From DAOPYU01 sp942493245 (GTDB taxonomy: Bacteria; Sumerlaeota; Sumerlaeia; UBA8349), in the NCBI GenBank assembly GCA_942493245.1, contig OW818685.1, positions 1,054,001 through 1,118,000 on the forward strand: a DNA stretch of 64,000 nucleotides. Reading direction: 5' to 3'. The position numbers and the translations under genes were made by a program. The number at the start of each line of letters is the position of its first letter. Positions within the stretch are counted from its first letter, which is position 1. Under the pieces are notes generated by a model. It did not search any database, had not been told where the DNA came from, and saw only the letters and a list, made by a program, of their open reading frames with translations. This document shows, piece by piece, positions 8,767-17,659 of this stretch.

Positions 8767-9873
8767 TCACCCCCGCACATCCTTGCGGCGGCAGGTTCCC
8801 TGTTTGTACAACGGTTTTTCGCACACCGTGACGGGAATTTCCGCCCGGCCCGTGTTGACGATCAGTTCCCGCCCCGGCTCTGCCAGATGGGGGGCCACAT
8901 ACCCCAACCCCGCCGACACTTCCAGGCTCGGCGCAAAACCGCCACTGGTGACCACGCCCACCTCGTTGCCTTCAAACACAATTTTGTCGCCCGGATTCGT
9001 TTTGCGCCGCGAGACGCTCTGGAACGCCACCAGACTGCGCTGCACCCCTTGCGTGGCCTGAACCTGAAGCGCCTCCCAGCCGACGAATTCGTGATCCGAC
9101 GGCAGGAACACATCGAGTCCCGCTTCCAGCGGTGTGTGCTCCGGGGTCAATTCCTGGCCGTAGAGCGGGTAACACATCTCCATGCGAAGCGAATCGCGCG
9201 CGCCCAGACCCGCCGGTTTCACACCCTCGGTTGCGATCAATTTGTCGAAAATAGCCACCAGGTCCTCCCCGTCGGCCATGATCTCGTAACCCAGTTCACC
9301 CGTGTAACCCGTCCGGCTGATGACACAGTCGCGCCCCAGGCACTGATAACGCCCGACGCCGAAGTACCCCATCGCGCCCGGATCGCCCGCCGTCACCAGC
9401 GGCGCCAGAATTTCGTACGCCCGCGGCCCCTGCAAGTCTATCTTCGCCCACCCCGACGCCGTCAGGTCGCGCAACGCGACCGCGTTTGTCAGATGCGAAA
9501 CCAGCCACTTCAAATCGCCCTCGAGGGTTCCGGCGTTCACCACCAGGAGGAACTCCTCCTCGCCCAGACGCATCAGAATCGTGTCGTCGAGCACCCCGCC
9601 CTGTTCATTGAGGAGGAAGCCGTAGCGGCTGCGTCCGATCTTCAACGCCTGCGCGTTTTGCGTGCAGACACTGCCCAGTTCCGCCGCTACGCCACGGCCA
9701 CGCAGCAGAAACTGCCCCATGTGGCTCGTGTCGAACACCACGGCGCCGGTGCGGCAGTGTTTGTGTTCGGCGAGCACCCCCTCGTACTGCACGGGCAGAA
9801 GCCACCCGTGAAAATCCACGATGCGCGCGCCCAACTGTTCGTGTCTGTCATGCAAAATCGTTTTCTGCGTCAT
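8767..9873 (-). CDS. gcvT: Aminomethyltransferase (glycine cleavage T protein)
   Basis: 368 aa, first gene of the gcv operon. It transfers the one-carbon unit from GcvH to tetrahydrofolate and releases ammonia. Family signatures are FHGWLLPVQYEGVLAEH, FDTSHMGQF near the N-terminus, ISRTGYTGELGYEI, and the folate-binding RDSLRMEMCYPLYG. GAGG lies just upstream of the ATG. I looked at the 198 bases upstream for a glycine riboswitch and found no convincing aptamer. Confidence 0.97.
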   Translation of the reverse strand: MTQKTILHDRHEQLGARIVDFHGWLLPVQYEGVLAEHKHCRTGAVVFDTSHMGQFLLRGRGVAAELGSVCTQNAQALKIGRSRYGFLLNEQGGVLDDTILMRLGEEEFLLVVNAGTLEGDLKWLVSHLTNAVALRDLTASGWAKIDLQGPRAYEILAPLVTAGDPGAMGYFGVGRYQCLGRDCVISRTGYTGELGYEIMADGEDLVAIFDKLIATEGVKPAGLGARDSLRMEMCYPLYGQELTPEHTPLEAGLDVFLPSDHEFVGWEALQVQATQGVQRSLVAFQSVSRRKTNPGDKIVFEGNEVGVVTSGGFAPSLEVSAGLGYVAPHLAEPGRELIVNTGRAEIPVTVCEKPLYKQGTCRRKDVRG

Positions 9874-10071
9874 GATCCTCGTGTCCCTGAAAAAATAAAC
9901 CCTTCGGCCAGCGGTCCCAGGAACCTGCGGCCTGCCTGCGTTTGTTACGTGAGAATCAACCGATGCTCACATTCGAATCCAATACGGGTATCTGAAGAAT
10001 GTTCGATCACTGCCTGTCACCAAATCCACTGTCCGCCCGCAACGCCCCTTGAGCCGCCGGGCTTTTTCACT

Positions 10072-11379
10072 CTACTCCTCGAATAACGCGTCAATATACG
10101 CCTGGGGATCGAAATCGCGCAAATCGTCCTCGCCCTCGCCGATCCCGATTTTCAACACCGGAATATCGAACAGATCGCGCAGCGCCACCAGAATGCCACC
10201 CTTGGCCGTGCCATCGAGTTTCGTCATGATGAAACCGGTGATGGGCGCCGCCTCGCTGAAAATACGCGCCTGGTTCAGGGCGTTCTGCCCCGTCGTCGCA
10301 TCCAGAATCAACAGAGTCTCATGGGGCGCGTCGGGGTTGACTTTCTTGATCACCCGATAGATTTTCTTCAGTTCCTCCATCAGATTGCTCTTCGTGTGAA
10401 GCCGCCCCGCCGTATCAATCAAAATCACATCGCACTCGTGAGCCTCGGGCGAAGCCAGCGCCTCGTAACAGACCGCCGCCGAGTCCGCTCCCATCTCGCG
10501 CTTGACCAGCAGCGAACCCGTCCGCTCGGCCCAGATCGTGAGCTGCTCGACCGCCGCCGCCCGAAACGTATCGCCCGCCACCAGCATCACCCGCTTGCCC
10601 TGCTCGCGGTATTGTTTGGCTATCTTGCCAATCGTGGTCGTCTTGCCCACGCCGTTCACGCCGATCACCAGCATGATCGCCGGTTCTCCGGAGCGCAACC
10701 GCAACGTCCGCTCATCATGACTGACAATTTCGGCCAACGCCTGTTTGAAAACCGTGATCAGCGCGTCGGGCGATCCCGCCTTACGCGCCTCGCGGTCCTT
10801 GCGCATCCGCTCGACAATTTTCGTCGTAGTTTCGATCCCCACGTCGGCCTGGATCAGAATCGTCTCGATTTCCTCGAGGAGTTCCTCATCCGCCTTGCCG
10901 TGCAGCGTGATGGCCTCGCGCACCCGGCTGACCAGCGTATCCTTCGTCCGGCTCAATTGCCGCTTGAGCCGAGCGAAAAAGCCTATTTTTTCTCCCTCGG
11001 GTTCCTTTGCCGTCACGGCAGGCGCCACTTCAACCTCGACAGGCTCTGGCTCCGGTTCCTCCTCGGGCGCCAAAACGGTAGGCGGCTCCGGCTCGACCAC
11101 GCAGACCTCTGGCTCCGGTTCAACGGGGACAATTTCTTCGATTTCAGAAAGAGAAGATTCTACTGGGGGGGCAGAAAGTGGTTCGAGGGGGGGCTCGGTA
11201 ACAACCCGCCCTGAATCGGGAACCGATTCGGGTGCGCCCTCAGCCGAGGACTCTTCCGACTCAGCCTCCACAGGTTGCTCGTCGGCCCCGACTTCCGCCT
11301 CTTCGGTAGAAGTCGCGCTATCCGACTTGCCAAAAAGTCGGCTCAACCAACCCTGCTTCTTGGAGGTCTTTTTTTCCAT
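10072..11379 (-). CDS. ftsY: Signal recognition particle receptor FtsY
   Basis: 435 aa from the ATG at 11379; a further 59 in-frame codons upstream look non-coding. An acidic Glu/Pro/Val-rich A domain (about residues 15-150) precedes the NG GTPase domain. Seen motifs are G1 GVNGVGKTTTIGKIA, G3 DTAGRLHTKSNLMEEL and G4 TKLDGTAKGG. It docks SRP-ribosome complexes at the inner membrane for co-translational insertion. It lies upstream of gcvT on the same strand, separated by 198 bases. Confidence 0.96.
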   Translation of the reverse strand: MEKKTSKKQGWLSRLFGKSDSATSTEEAEVGADEQPVEAESEESSAEGAPESVPDSGRVVTEPPLEPLSAPPVESSLSEIEEIVPVEPEPEVCVVEPEPPTVLAPEEEPEPEPVEVEVAPAVTAKEPEGEKIGFFARLKRQLSRTKDTLVSRVREAITLHGKADEELLEEIETILIQADVGIETTTKIVERMRKDREARKAGSPDALITVFKQALAEIVSHDERTLRLRSGEPAIMLVIGVNGVGKTTTIGKIAKQYREQGKRVMLVAGDTFRAAAVEQLTIWAERTGSLLVKREMGADSAAVCYEALASPEAHECDVILIDTAGRLHTKSNLMEELKKIYRVIKKVNPDAPHETLLILDATTGQNALNQARIFSEAAPITGFIMTKLDGTAKGGILVALRDLFDIPVLKIGIGEGEDDLRDFDPQAYIDALFEE

Positions 11380-11749
11380 CTTGTGAGAGAGTCTCCCGCC
11401 AGCGGTCCCTGCCCCAATCCAAGGGGGGAAAAGCACACCGTAAGGGAATCGGCGAGTATAAGCAAGGAGTATTTGTGTAAAGAATGGCTTTCTGCCCGAG
11501 AAAACATCCGCTCCACGGAATAAGGGAACCTGTTCCCCCCACCCGTTCTGAAACACGGCTTTGCCTGACTCCGGTACGTATGCTCAGGAGTCGGATTCGC
11601 ATGCTCGTCACGCAGATTGTGTCATAATGGAATTATCTTGTGTTGAATCATGCGGATTTTATTGAGAAATATCCGGAAAAGAAAAAAGCCCATGCATTCC
11701 TGCGCGGGCCAGATCCGTTTAATTCCTCCGATTCGAGGACCGAAAAAGT
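11380..11749. other. Intergenic stretch between ftsY and the DUF5610-like gene
   Basis: About 370 bases with no supported gene. It should hold the ftsY promoter; I could not identify a convincing -35/-10 pair. Confidence 0.4.
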
Positions 11750-11754
11750 CCCCC

Positions 11755-11778
11755 GCTCCCCGGAAAATCCGGGGGAGC
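11755..11778 (-). terminator. Rho-independent terminator of the DUF5610-like gene
   Basis: Hairpin GCTCCCCGGA / TCCGGGGGAGC with one bulged base, just past the stop codon of the minus-strand gene at 11794. On the minus strand it is followed a few bases later by CTTTTTC. Confidence 0.65.
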
Positions 11779-11793
11779 CACGCGGAATACCGC

Positions 11794-12411
11794 TCAGATT
11801 CCCGCCGCGACGTTCGCAGCCTGCGGCCAGAGCGATTCCGACGCCTGTGCAAAAAAAGTTTCCAACTGCCGACGGGCCATCTGCCCCGTCTTGTCGAGCG
11901 AATCGGCCAGATCCGAATTCATCACCTGCAACCCCGTCAGAATGTCCCGGGCGTCTCCCAACCCCTGATCCACCCCCTTCAGCGCCTGATCCCGAAATTC
12001 TTGAAACTTCGACGAGTCCAGGTCCGGATTTCTCGTTTGAAAGGCCTTGAAAATATACCCCGTAATACCCTGCACAATCTGCCCGGCCATCGCTTCGGGA
12101 GTTGCCGTTTCACCCGGCTGCGATGCCACATCGGACTGAAACTGCGTCTGACCGGCGGTCTGGAACAATTGCTGCGCCTGAACGGGCGACAAGCCGGGCA
12201 TGCTCTCGGACTCGACCCGGGACAACACCCGCTCGGTGACCAACCGCTGCATTTCGAGACTTTCGATACGCCCCTGGAACGCCACGGAATCTGTCCCGGT
12301 CCCGGCGCCGGTTTCCTCGGATTTTCTCAACCCCTCGCGCGAGACCTCGACCAGAGGTCTTTTCGATTCCAGCGCCCGCACCGCCTGCGGTTGAATGCCT
12401 GACAACGCCAT
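11794..12411 (-). CDS. DUF5610-like hypothetical protein
   Basis: 205 aa from the ATG at 12411, which has a strong GGGAGGA ribosome site 8 bases upstream; an in-frame extension to 12483 lacks one. The C-terminal half (from TPEAMAGQIVQGITGYIFKA through NPDLDSSKF, FRDQALKGVDQGLGDARDIL and DKTGQMARRQLETFF) resembles the helical DUF5610 family, whose members often begin with a disordered segment. There is no signal peptide. Function is unknown. It stands alone, with its own terminator. Confidence 0.7.
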   Translation of the reverse strand: MALSGIQPQAVRALESKRPLVEVSREGLRKSEETGAGTGTDSVAFQGRIESLEMQRLVTERVLSRVESESMPGLSPVQAQQLFQTAGQTQFQSDVASQPGETATPEAMAGQIVQGITGYIFKAFQTRNPDLDSSKFQEFRDQALKGVDQGLGDARDILTGLQVMNSDLADSLDKTGQMARRQLETFFAQASESLWPQAANVAAGI

Positions 12412-12771
12412 TGCGCCTTCCTCCCTAAATGGACGCCAAAGCGTCCCTTCGTTTCGATTCGTGTCCGTCGTCCCCGTCGGCAAAACCCCGACAACCGCCG
12501 GGGTACACCGATCCGTCTCTTCTCCCTTATCGGCAGTTTCGATTGAATCTTGAGGAAAAACGTCTCCCCAACCCTGAATCGCCGTGCGATTGCCTGCTTT
12601 CTTCCTTGCTCCCTCTGGAAGACCTCGCGTAAAGTGGATAAATAGAGAGGTCAGCGGGCTGGACCTGCTCCTCTCGGGTTCACCGGAAAACCAGACAGAC
12701 CATTCTCATTCAGACGGTAAAGCGAGACAGACTCACTCGCCTTCGTCCACAATACGCAAAAAGAGTTTTTC
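12412..12771. other. Divergent promoter region, no gene seen
   Basis: 360 bases separate the divergent DUF5610-like gene (-) and glycosyltransferase gene (+). Short open frames here have no recognisable features. Promoters for both directions are expected, but I could not fix their elements. Confidence 0.4.
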
Positions 12772-14514
12772 ATGCTGGAAACCTCGACAGATCGAACCGC
12801 CGCGGACAAGCCGGAAATGCCCCTTTCTGCCAGGACTCCGGGCGACGGAACGCTGCTCCTGACTCTGATGGGGGTTCATGCGCTTCTGCGGCTCGCCCTG
12901 CTGAACGTGAATCAGGGCGAGTACACCGACGGTATTCTGCAACTGACGCAGTTCGAGCGAACGGACTCCTTCTGGCCCCCTCTTTATACGGCTCTGGTGT
13001 GGCTTCTGCGCCTCGGGGGCATCGAAGCCCTGACCGCCGGGCGGCTGGTGTCGGTGGCCGCGTCGGTGGCGTTGCTCCCCGCTCTCTGGTGGACCGCCCG
13101 AACGTGGGCCGGACGCCGCAGCGCCCTCTTCGCCGGCATCCTCTACACGGTTTCGCCGGTCGTCATGCGCTGGTCCATCCGGGTCATGACCGACATGACG
13201 TTTGTGTGCCTGTTCCAGTGGGCCTGCGCCGCGGCGCTGTTACTCTGGAGTCGGGGGGAAAACAAATGTCCGTCTGAGTCGGAAAAGGAGATCCACCCTT
13301 CTTTCGGAATGAAAAAGTGGGAAGACGCCCTGCGCGCGCGCCCCGGTCTCACCCTGATCGGCCTGACGGTTCTGTCCGTTCTGGCCACCCTGACCCGCTA
13401 TCAGGGACTCCTGCTTGCGCCGGTGGTCGTGGGGACTCTCATTGCCCTGTGGCTGGACCGGTTGCCCGCGTCATGCGGGCAGCGCCAACGTCCTTGGGGA
13501 GCGTTCGTGGCCCAGCTGGCCTGGCTGGCATTGCCCGCGTGGTTGCTTTTCCAGCGGTTCGGTCACGTTCAACAGGTCGCCAGCCGTGTGCCCCCAGGCG
13601 ATTTCTGGACCGTGGCGACCACTTATTGGGGGCGCTTCGAGATGTTTCTCTATCTGACCCCTTATATCCTGACCCTTCCGGTTTTTGTTTTCTTCATGGC
13701 TGGACTGCTGGGCCGCCCCGCCGAATCGCAGGTGGGCGGGAAAGCCTCCGGCCTTCCCTTGCGGGGGGTCTTTCTGTACTGCGCCGTCTGTGTCCTCGTG
13801 GCGCAAACGGCCTTTCTCTCGTTTCAGGAACGTTACCTGATGCCTCTGCTTCCCTTCGCGCTCGTTTGTGCGGGCGCAGGCATGGCCCGGTGCGAACAGA
13901 CCCTCACGCGGTGGGGGAGACGTGGACATACGGTGTTCCAGACGCTTGTCCTCGTAACCGTTTTCTGGTCCTTCGGATTTGGACTTCTGTCGGTTGCGCT
14001 CCAGCGTGGCGCCTTCGCCGACCTCTACGACGCGGGACGGTATCTGCGCAGCCTCACCGATCTGCCGCCGGACACCCGGATTTACACGACCGAAGCCTAC
14101 GGTTCTCATCCGGGAATGGAGGGGATTCATCTTTCTTTTGTCTCCGGACGTAAAGCATTTCCTATCCCGGAAAAGAATTACTGGATGCAAGGCCTCCAGC
14201 CCCCTCGCAACCTGCCGTTGATGGAACTCGGCTCGATTGTGGTCGTGGACAGCCGGAATATCCTGGGGTGGGATTCCTACGCTGCGTCCACCGATCCGGC
14301 ACAAGGGTTCAGGCGGTACTGGAATTTCATTCAGTACCTGAAAACCCGCTACAACCTGAAACCCTTGAAAGACGCGGAGTTCACCCACTGCACGATCCCC
14401 CTGCTTCCCGACATCATGGGAGCGGGAGGCGAACAAAGCGAAACGGCCTGGCTGGCGCGCTATCAGAAGCAGATGTTCAAGACGTGCGTTTTTGTAGTTG
14501 AAGCAAAACCCTGA
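12772..14514 (+). CDS. GT-C (family 39/83-like) membrane glycosyltransferase
   Basis: 580 aa multi-pass protein. The first helix (LLLTLMGVHALLRLALL) is followed by an acidic loop, EYTDG, in the position of the catalytic/metal acidic pair of PMT/ArnT-type enzymes. At least eight more hydrophobic segments follow up to about residue 410, then a soluble C-terminal domain of about 170 residues. Such enzymes move a sugar from a polyprenyl-phosphate donor to lipid or protein on the periplasmic side. Substrate cannot be told from sequence. The next gene is on the same strand after 104 bases. Confidence 0.8.
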   Translation: MLETSTDRTAADKPEMPLSARTPGDGTLLLTLMGVHALLRLALLNVNQGEYTDGILQLTQFERTDSFWPPLYTALVWLLRLGGIEALTAGRLVSVAASVALLPALWWTARTWAGRRSALFAGILYTVSPVVMRWSIRVMTDMTFVCLFQWACAAALLLWSRGENKCPSESEKEIHPSFGMKKWEDALRARPGLTLIGLTVLSVLATLTRYQGLLLAPVVVGTLIALWLDRLPASCGQRQRPWGAFVAQLAWLALPAWLLFQRFGHVQQVASRVPPGDFWTVATTYWGRFEMFLYLTPYILTLPVFVFFMAGLLGRPAESQVGGKASGLPLRGVFLYCAVCVLVAQTAFLSFQERYLMPLLPFALVCAGAGMARCEQTLTRWGRRGHTVFQTLVLVTVFWSFGFGLLSVALQRGAFADLYDAGRYLRSLTDLPPDTRIYTTEAYGSHPGMEGIHLSFVSGRKAFPIPEKNYWMQGLQPPRNLPLMELGSIVVVDSRNILGWDSYAASTDPAQGFRRYWNFIQYLKTRYNLKPLKDAEFTHCTIPLLPDIMGAGGEQSETAWLARYQKQMFKTCVFVVEAKP

Positions 14515-14618
14515 ATGGGGTTTATTACAGAGGGTGTGACCTTGAAAAATCGGAGAAAAGTCGGGCTGGCCCGGACGGGACATTCACCCAGCCCCTTGCA
14601 GGCAGGAATGCGGGTACC

Positions 14619-17168
14619 ATGCGAATACTGAACCATGCCGTCTATATCCACGCGCCACAGGAGAATTGCGCCGCGTTTCTGGACAAATTGTCCCAGGAAG
14701 GGTTTTCGTGCGACCTGTTGCCCGCCGACAGCGACCTTATGAATCGTATTCGGCACTTGGAACCCGCCATTGTGCTGCTGAGCGCCGAGCTGGGGCGCGC
14801 AAACATCGGGAAACTGACCGAAAACGTCAAGGAGTGGCTGCCGGATGTGCCGGTTCTTCTCGTGCTGCAACACGCCGAAACGCCGCAGGATGTTCCGGAT
14901 TTTTCGGCGGCTGACGGCGTCTGTTACACCAGCATGCCCTCCGTCCACCTGGCGCTTCTGCTGCGCGGCTCGGTGCGATCCTCCTTCAAGATCCAGAAAC
15001 TGGTCCATTCCAACCAGAAACTGAACGAAATTTCCATCACGGATGCCCTGACCGGCCTGCACAACCGCGGTTATATGATAGACCGGCTCAACCAGGAATT
15101 CAAACGCGCCGGCCGCAACCATGAAGTGCTCTCGTGCCTGATGATAGACCTTGACCACTTCAAGCAGGTCAACGACACCTATGGCCACAAGTTCGGCGAT
15201 GTGGTCCTGCAAACCGTCGCTTCGCGGCTGAAATCCCTGGTCCGCGAGACGGATGTTTTCGGGCGCTATGGGGGCGAGGAATTCCTGGTTCTTCTCCCCA
15301 ATTGTTGCGTTCGCGACGCCCAGCAACTGGCCGAAAAACTCCGGTCCGGACTCGAACGCGAACCCGTGACGCACGAGTACTTCTCTTTGATGGTCACGGC
15401 CAGCTTCGGCGTCGCCTCCACCGAAAACAGTGAGGTCATCACCTCCGACCACCTCCTGCAACAGTCGGATCGCGCTCTGTACCGGGCCAAGGAAAACGGG
15501 CGCAATCGCGTCTGCGTAATCACCGAACAGGACTCCTCGCACCGCGATGGCCATCCCGAGTTGGAAAACGTTTCCGTCGCCGCCAATGAACGTATGCTCA
15601 TTGATGTTGTTTCCTCCGCGGACGATGGCGGCCCCTGTGCGCGCCTGCTCGCCCAGTTCAGCGAGTATGAAACGGTCCTCCATGCCTCCGAAGAAGAATT
15701 TTTCAAAGCCTTTCGGGAACGCGAACCCCAGGTCATCCTGCTGGACCAGATTTCTTCCGGAATTGACGGACTGGCATTGTGCCGCCGCCTGAAAGCGCAT
15801 GTGCAGGATCTCTTCATTCCCATCCTGCTCTCCGTGCAGGATCCCGACTCCATAGACCTCGAAACCGCTCATGCGGACGGGGTTTTCGAGATTCTGGCGG
15901 CCAATCTGCCCGAACGCGATTTTCTGGCGCGCCTGCGCTCCATGCTCTACCTGAAAAGCCTGTATGACCGGTGGCGCGTCACCTATCGAGAGTTGACAAT
16001 GGCCCGCACCCGCCTCGTCAAAGCGGAGCGGTTGACCGCTCTAGGCGAGATGGCCACCGGCGTCGCCCACGACTTCAACAACATCCTCTCCGCCATTCTG
16101 GGGCGCACCCAACTGATTCGCCAGCGTGTCAAGCAACCGGAAATCCTCAAAAGCCTCAGCGTGATCGAGAAGGCGGCCATAGATGGGGCCACCACGATCC
16201 GTCGGATTCAGGAATTCGCCCGCTCGACCACCGACCAGGCCGACTATCAAGGCCTCGATATGGCCATGATTGTTCAGGATTGCATCCAGATGACGCGCAC
16301 GCGCTGGAAAGACGAGGCCGAACTTCAGGGCGTTTCGTACCGGTTCCGGAGCGACTTCCCCGGTCCGCTGCCCGTGACCGGTAACCCCGCCGAACTGCGC
16401 GAAGTCATCACCAACCTGCTTATGAACGCGCTCGACGCCATGCCCCGCGGGGGGGAGATGTGCTTCCGCGGCCTGATGCTGGACAATGAGGTGATTCTGG
16501 AAGTCCAGGACTCGGGAGAAGGCATGGAAGAAGCCGTCCAGAAGCGCATTTTCGACCCCTTCTTCTCCACAAAAGAGGGGGAAGGCACGGGCTTGGGGCT
16601 CTCGGTCAGTTACGGCATTATCTCGCGCCACGGCGGGCGTATCGAATGTTCCAGTAAAAAGGGAGAGGGCACCGTCTTCCGCATCACCCTGCCCATGCGC
16701 GACGAACCCCTGCCCGAAGAAAAAACGGACGCCTGGTTGCTCGAATCGCAATCTGAAACAGGCGAAGATGGGCAAGCGCGGTCCATCCGCGTGCTGGTGG
16801 TGGATGACGAAGCCCCGATTCGCGAGATTTTCCACGAAGTTCTGACTAGTGAAACTCACACCGTGCTCGTCGCGGAATCCGGCGAAGAGGCGCTGAAAAT
16901 CCTCACCCGGGAGCCGATAGACCTGGTCTTCACGGACTTGAGCATGCCGGGCATGAGTGGGTGGGAAGTGTCCATGCGCATCCACCAGTTGTATCCGGAC
17001 CTGCCCATCGTCCTGACCTCGGGCTGGGGAGCGGACTTCAACCTCGAACGCCTGCGGGCGCACGGCGTTTCATACGTGCTGGCCAAACCCGTGCCGTTCC
17101 TCTCCATCACGGCCCTGGTCCACCATGTCGCGCAAGGCAACCGCCTCACCCTCGAAGATACTTTCTAA
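14619..17168 (+). CDS. Multidomain signalling protein: receiver-like / GGDEF / receiver / histidine kinase / receiver
   Basis: 849 aa, no membrane segment. Domain order: degenerate receiver-like region (1-115); GGDEF diguanylate cyclase (about 135-300) with active-site GGEEF near residue 218 and an RETD inhibitory I-site five residues before it; second receiver (about 325-430) with a candidate Asp near 377; HisKA with phosphoacceptor H484 in GVAHDFNNIL; HATPase with NALDAMPRGG, DSGEGM and GEGTGLGLSVSYG; C-terminal receiver with D773 in VFTDLSMPG. One chain therefore appears able both to make cyclic di-GMP and to run a phosphorelay. The input signal is unknown and likely arrives through the N-terminal receiver or a partner. 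Confidence 0.92.
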   Translation: MRILNHAVYIHAPQENCAAFLDKLSQEGFSCDLLPADSDLMNRIRHLEPAIVLLSAELGRANIGKLTENVKEWLPDVPVLLVLQHAETPQDVPDFSAADGVCYTSMPSVHLALLLRGSVRSSFKIQKLVHSNQKLNEISITDALTGLHNRGYMIDRLNQEFKRAGRNHEVLSCLMIDLDHFKQVNDTYGHKFGDVVLQTVASRLKSLVRETDVFGRYGGEEFLVLLPNCCVRDAQQLAEKLRSGLEREPVTHEYFSLMVTASFGVASTENSEVITSDHLLQQSDRALYRAKENGRNRVCVITEQDSSHRDGHPELENVSVAANERMLIDVVSSADDGGPCARLLAQFSEYETVLHASEEEFFKAFREREPQVILLDQISSGIDGLALCRRLKAHVQDLFIPILLSVQDPDSIDLETAHADGVFEILAANLPERDFLARLRSMLYLKSLYDRWRVTYRELTMARTRLVKAERLTALGEMATGVAHDFNNILSAILGRTQLIRQRVKQPEILKSLSVIEKAAIDGATTIRRIQEFARSTTDQADYQGLDMAMIVQDCIQMTRTRWKDEAELQGVSYRFRSDFPGPLPVTGNPAELREVITNLLMNALDAMPRGGEMCFRGLMLDNEVILEVQDSGEGMEEAVQKRIFDPFFSTKEGEGTGLGLSVSYGIISRHGGRIECSSKKGEGTVFRITLPMRDEPLPEEKTDAWLLESQSETGEDGQARSIRVLVVDDEAPIREIFHEVLTSETHTVLVAESGEEALKILTREPIDLVFTDLSMPGMSGWEVSMRIHQLYPDLPIVLTSGWGADFNLERLRAHGVSYVLAKPVPFLSITALVHHVAQGNRLTLEDTF

Positions 17169-17271
17169 GTTGTTCCGACCTGACACAGCCTGTGAACCTG
17201 AATGCCGCCACACTTTACCGCTCAGATCGCCTTTTTTTCGACTTTTGCAAAAGGTTCGATACTATTCAGGT

Positions 17272-17362
17272 GGCCCCGAAGGGGCCTCCCGATCAGTAGC
17301 CGTGGGTGACCGAAGGGAACCCACGGACAGGTAATTGAAAATTTCGCACCCTGAAGGGGTGC
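17272..17362. repeat. Cluster of REP-like GC hairpins (left part)
   Basis: Three separate small hairpins in succession: a CCGAAGG-centred one at 17272-17286, a 31-base one at 17296-17326 (arms CCGTGGGT/ACCCACGG), and CACCCTGAAGGGGTG at 17348-17362. All contain a GAAGG-type loop. The region lies past the convergent end of the signalling gene. Confidence 0.75.
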
Positions 17363-17428
17363 CCCAACGAAAGTGAAATCAATGATTGGGGAACCCCTTT
17401 GGGGTTTGATTTATTATGGGGACATATT

Positions 17429-17459
17429 CCGTAGGTTCCCTTCGGTCACCTACGGCTAC
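17429..17459. repeat. Inverted copy of the 31-base REP hairpin
   Basis: Reverse complement of 17296-17326 with two differences that preserve pairing: the arms read CCGTAGGT/ACCTACGG instead of CCGTGGGT/ACCCACGG. Additional small hairpins lie around 17386-17408 and 17460-17482. Confidence 0.8.
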
Positions 17460-17646
17460 TGAAGGGAAATCCCTTCGGGATTCAAGAACAACATCTCTCC
17501 TTTGAGCCTTTAAAAAGTATCCGGTAAGCAGCGAAGACTTTTGCATGAGGCTCACCCGAAAGGAGAGTTCCGGGAAACAGGGAAAGACGTCGGAGGCAAG
17601 GGAGATTCGGATGGAAAGCGCCAACGGCGCGATCTTATATCAGCCT

Positions 17647-17659
17647 GGGGCATCGCCCC
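17647..17659. repeat. Left 13-bp target-site duplication of the IS element
   Basis: GGGGCATCGCCCC directly abuts the left inverted repeat and is repeated exactly at 19080-19092. Rejoining both sides without the element gives the palindrome CCTGGGGCATCGCCCCAGG. Confidence 0.9.

Noticed and set aside
9874..10071. Glycine riboswitch before gcvT
   Set aside because: The leader has a short CCGAAGGG but no matching CTCTCAGG-type partner or paired aptamer layout.
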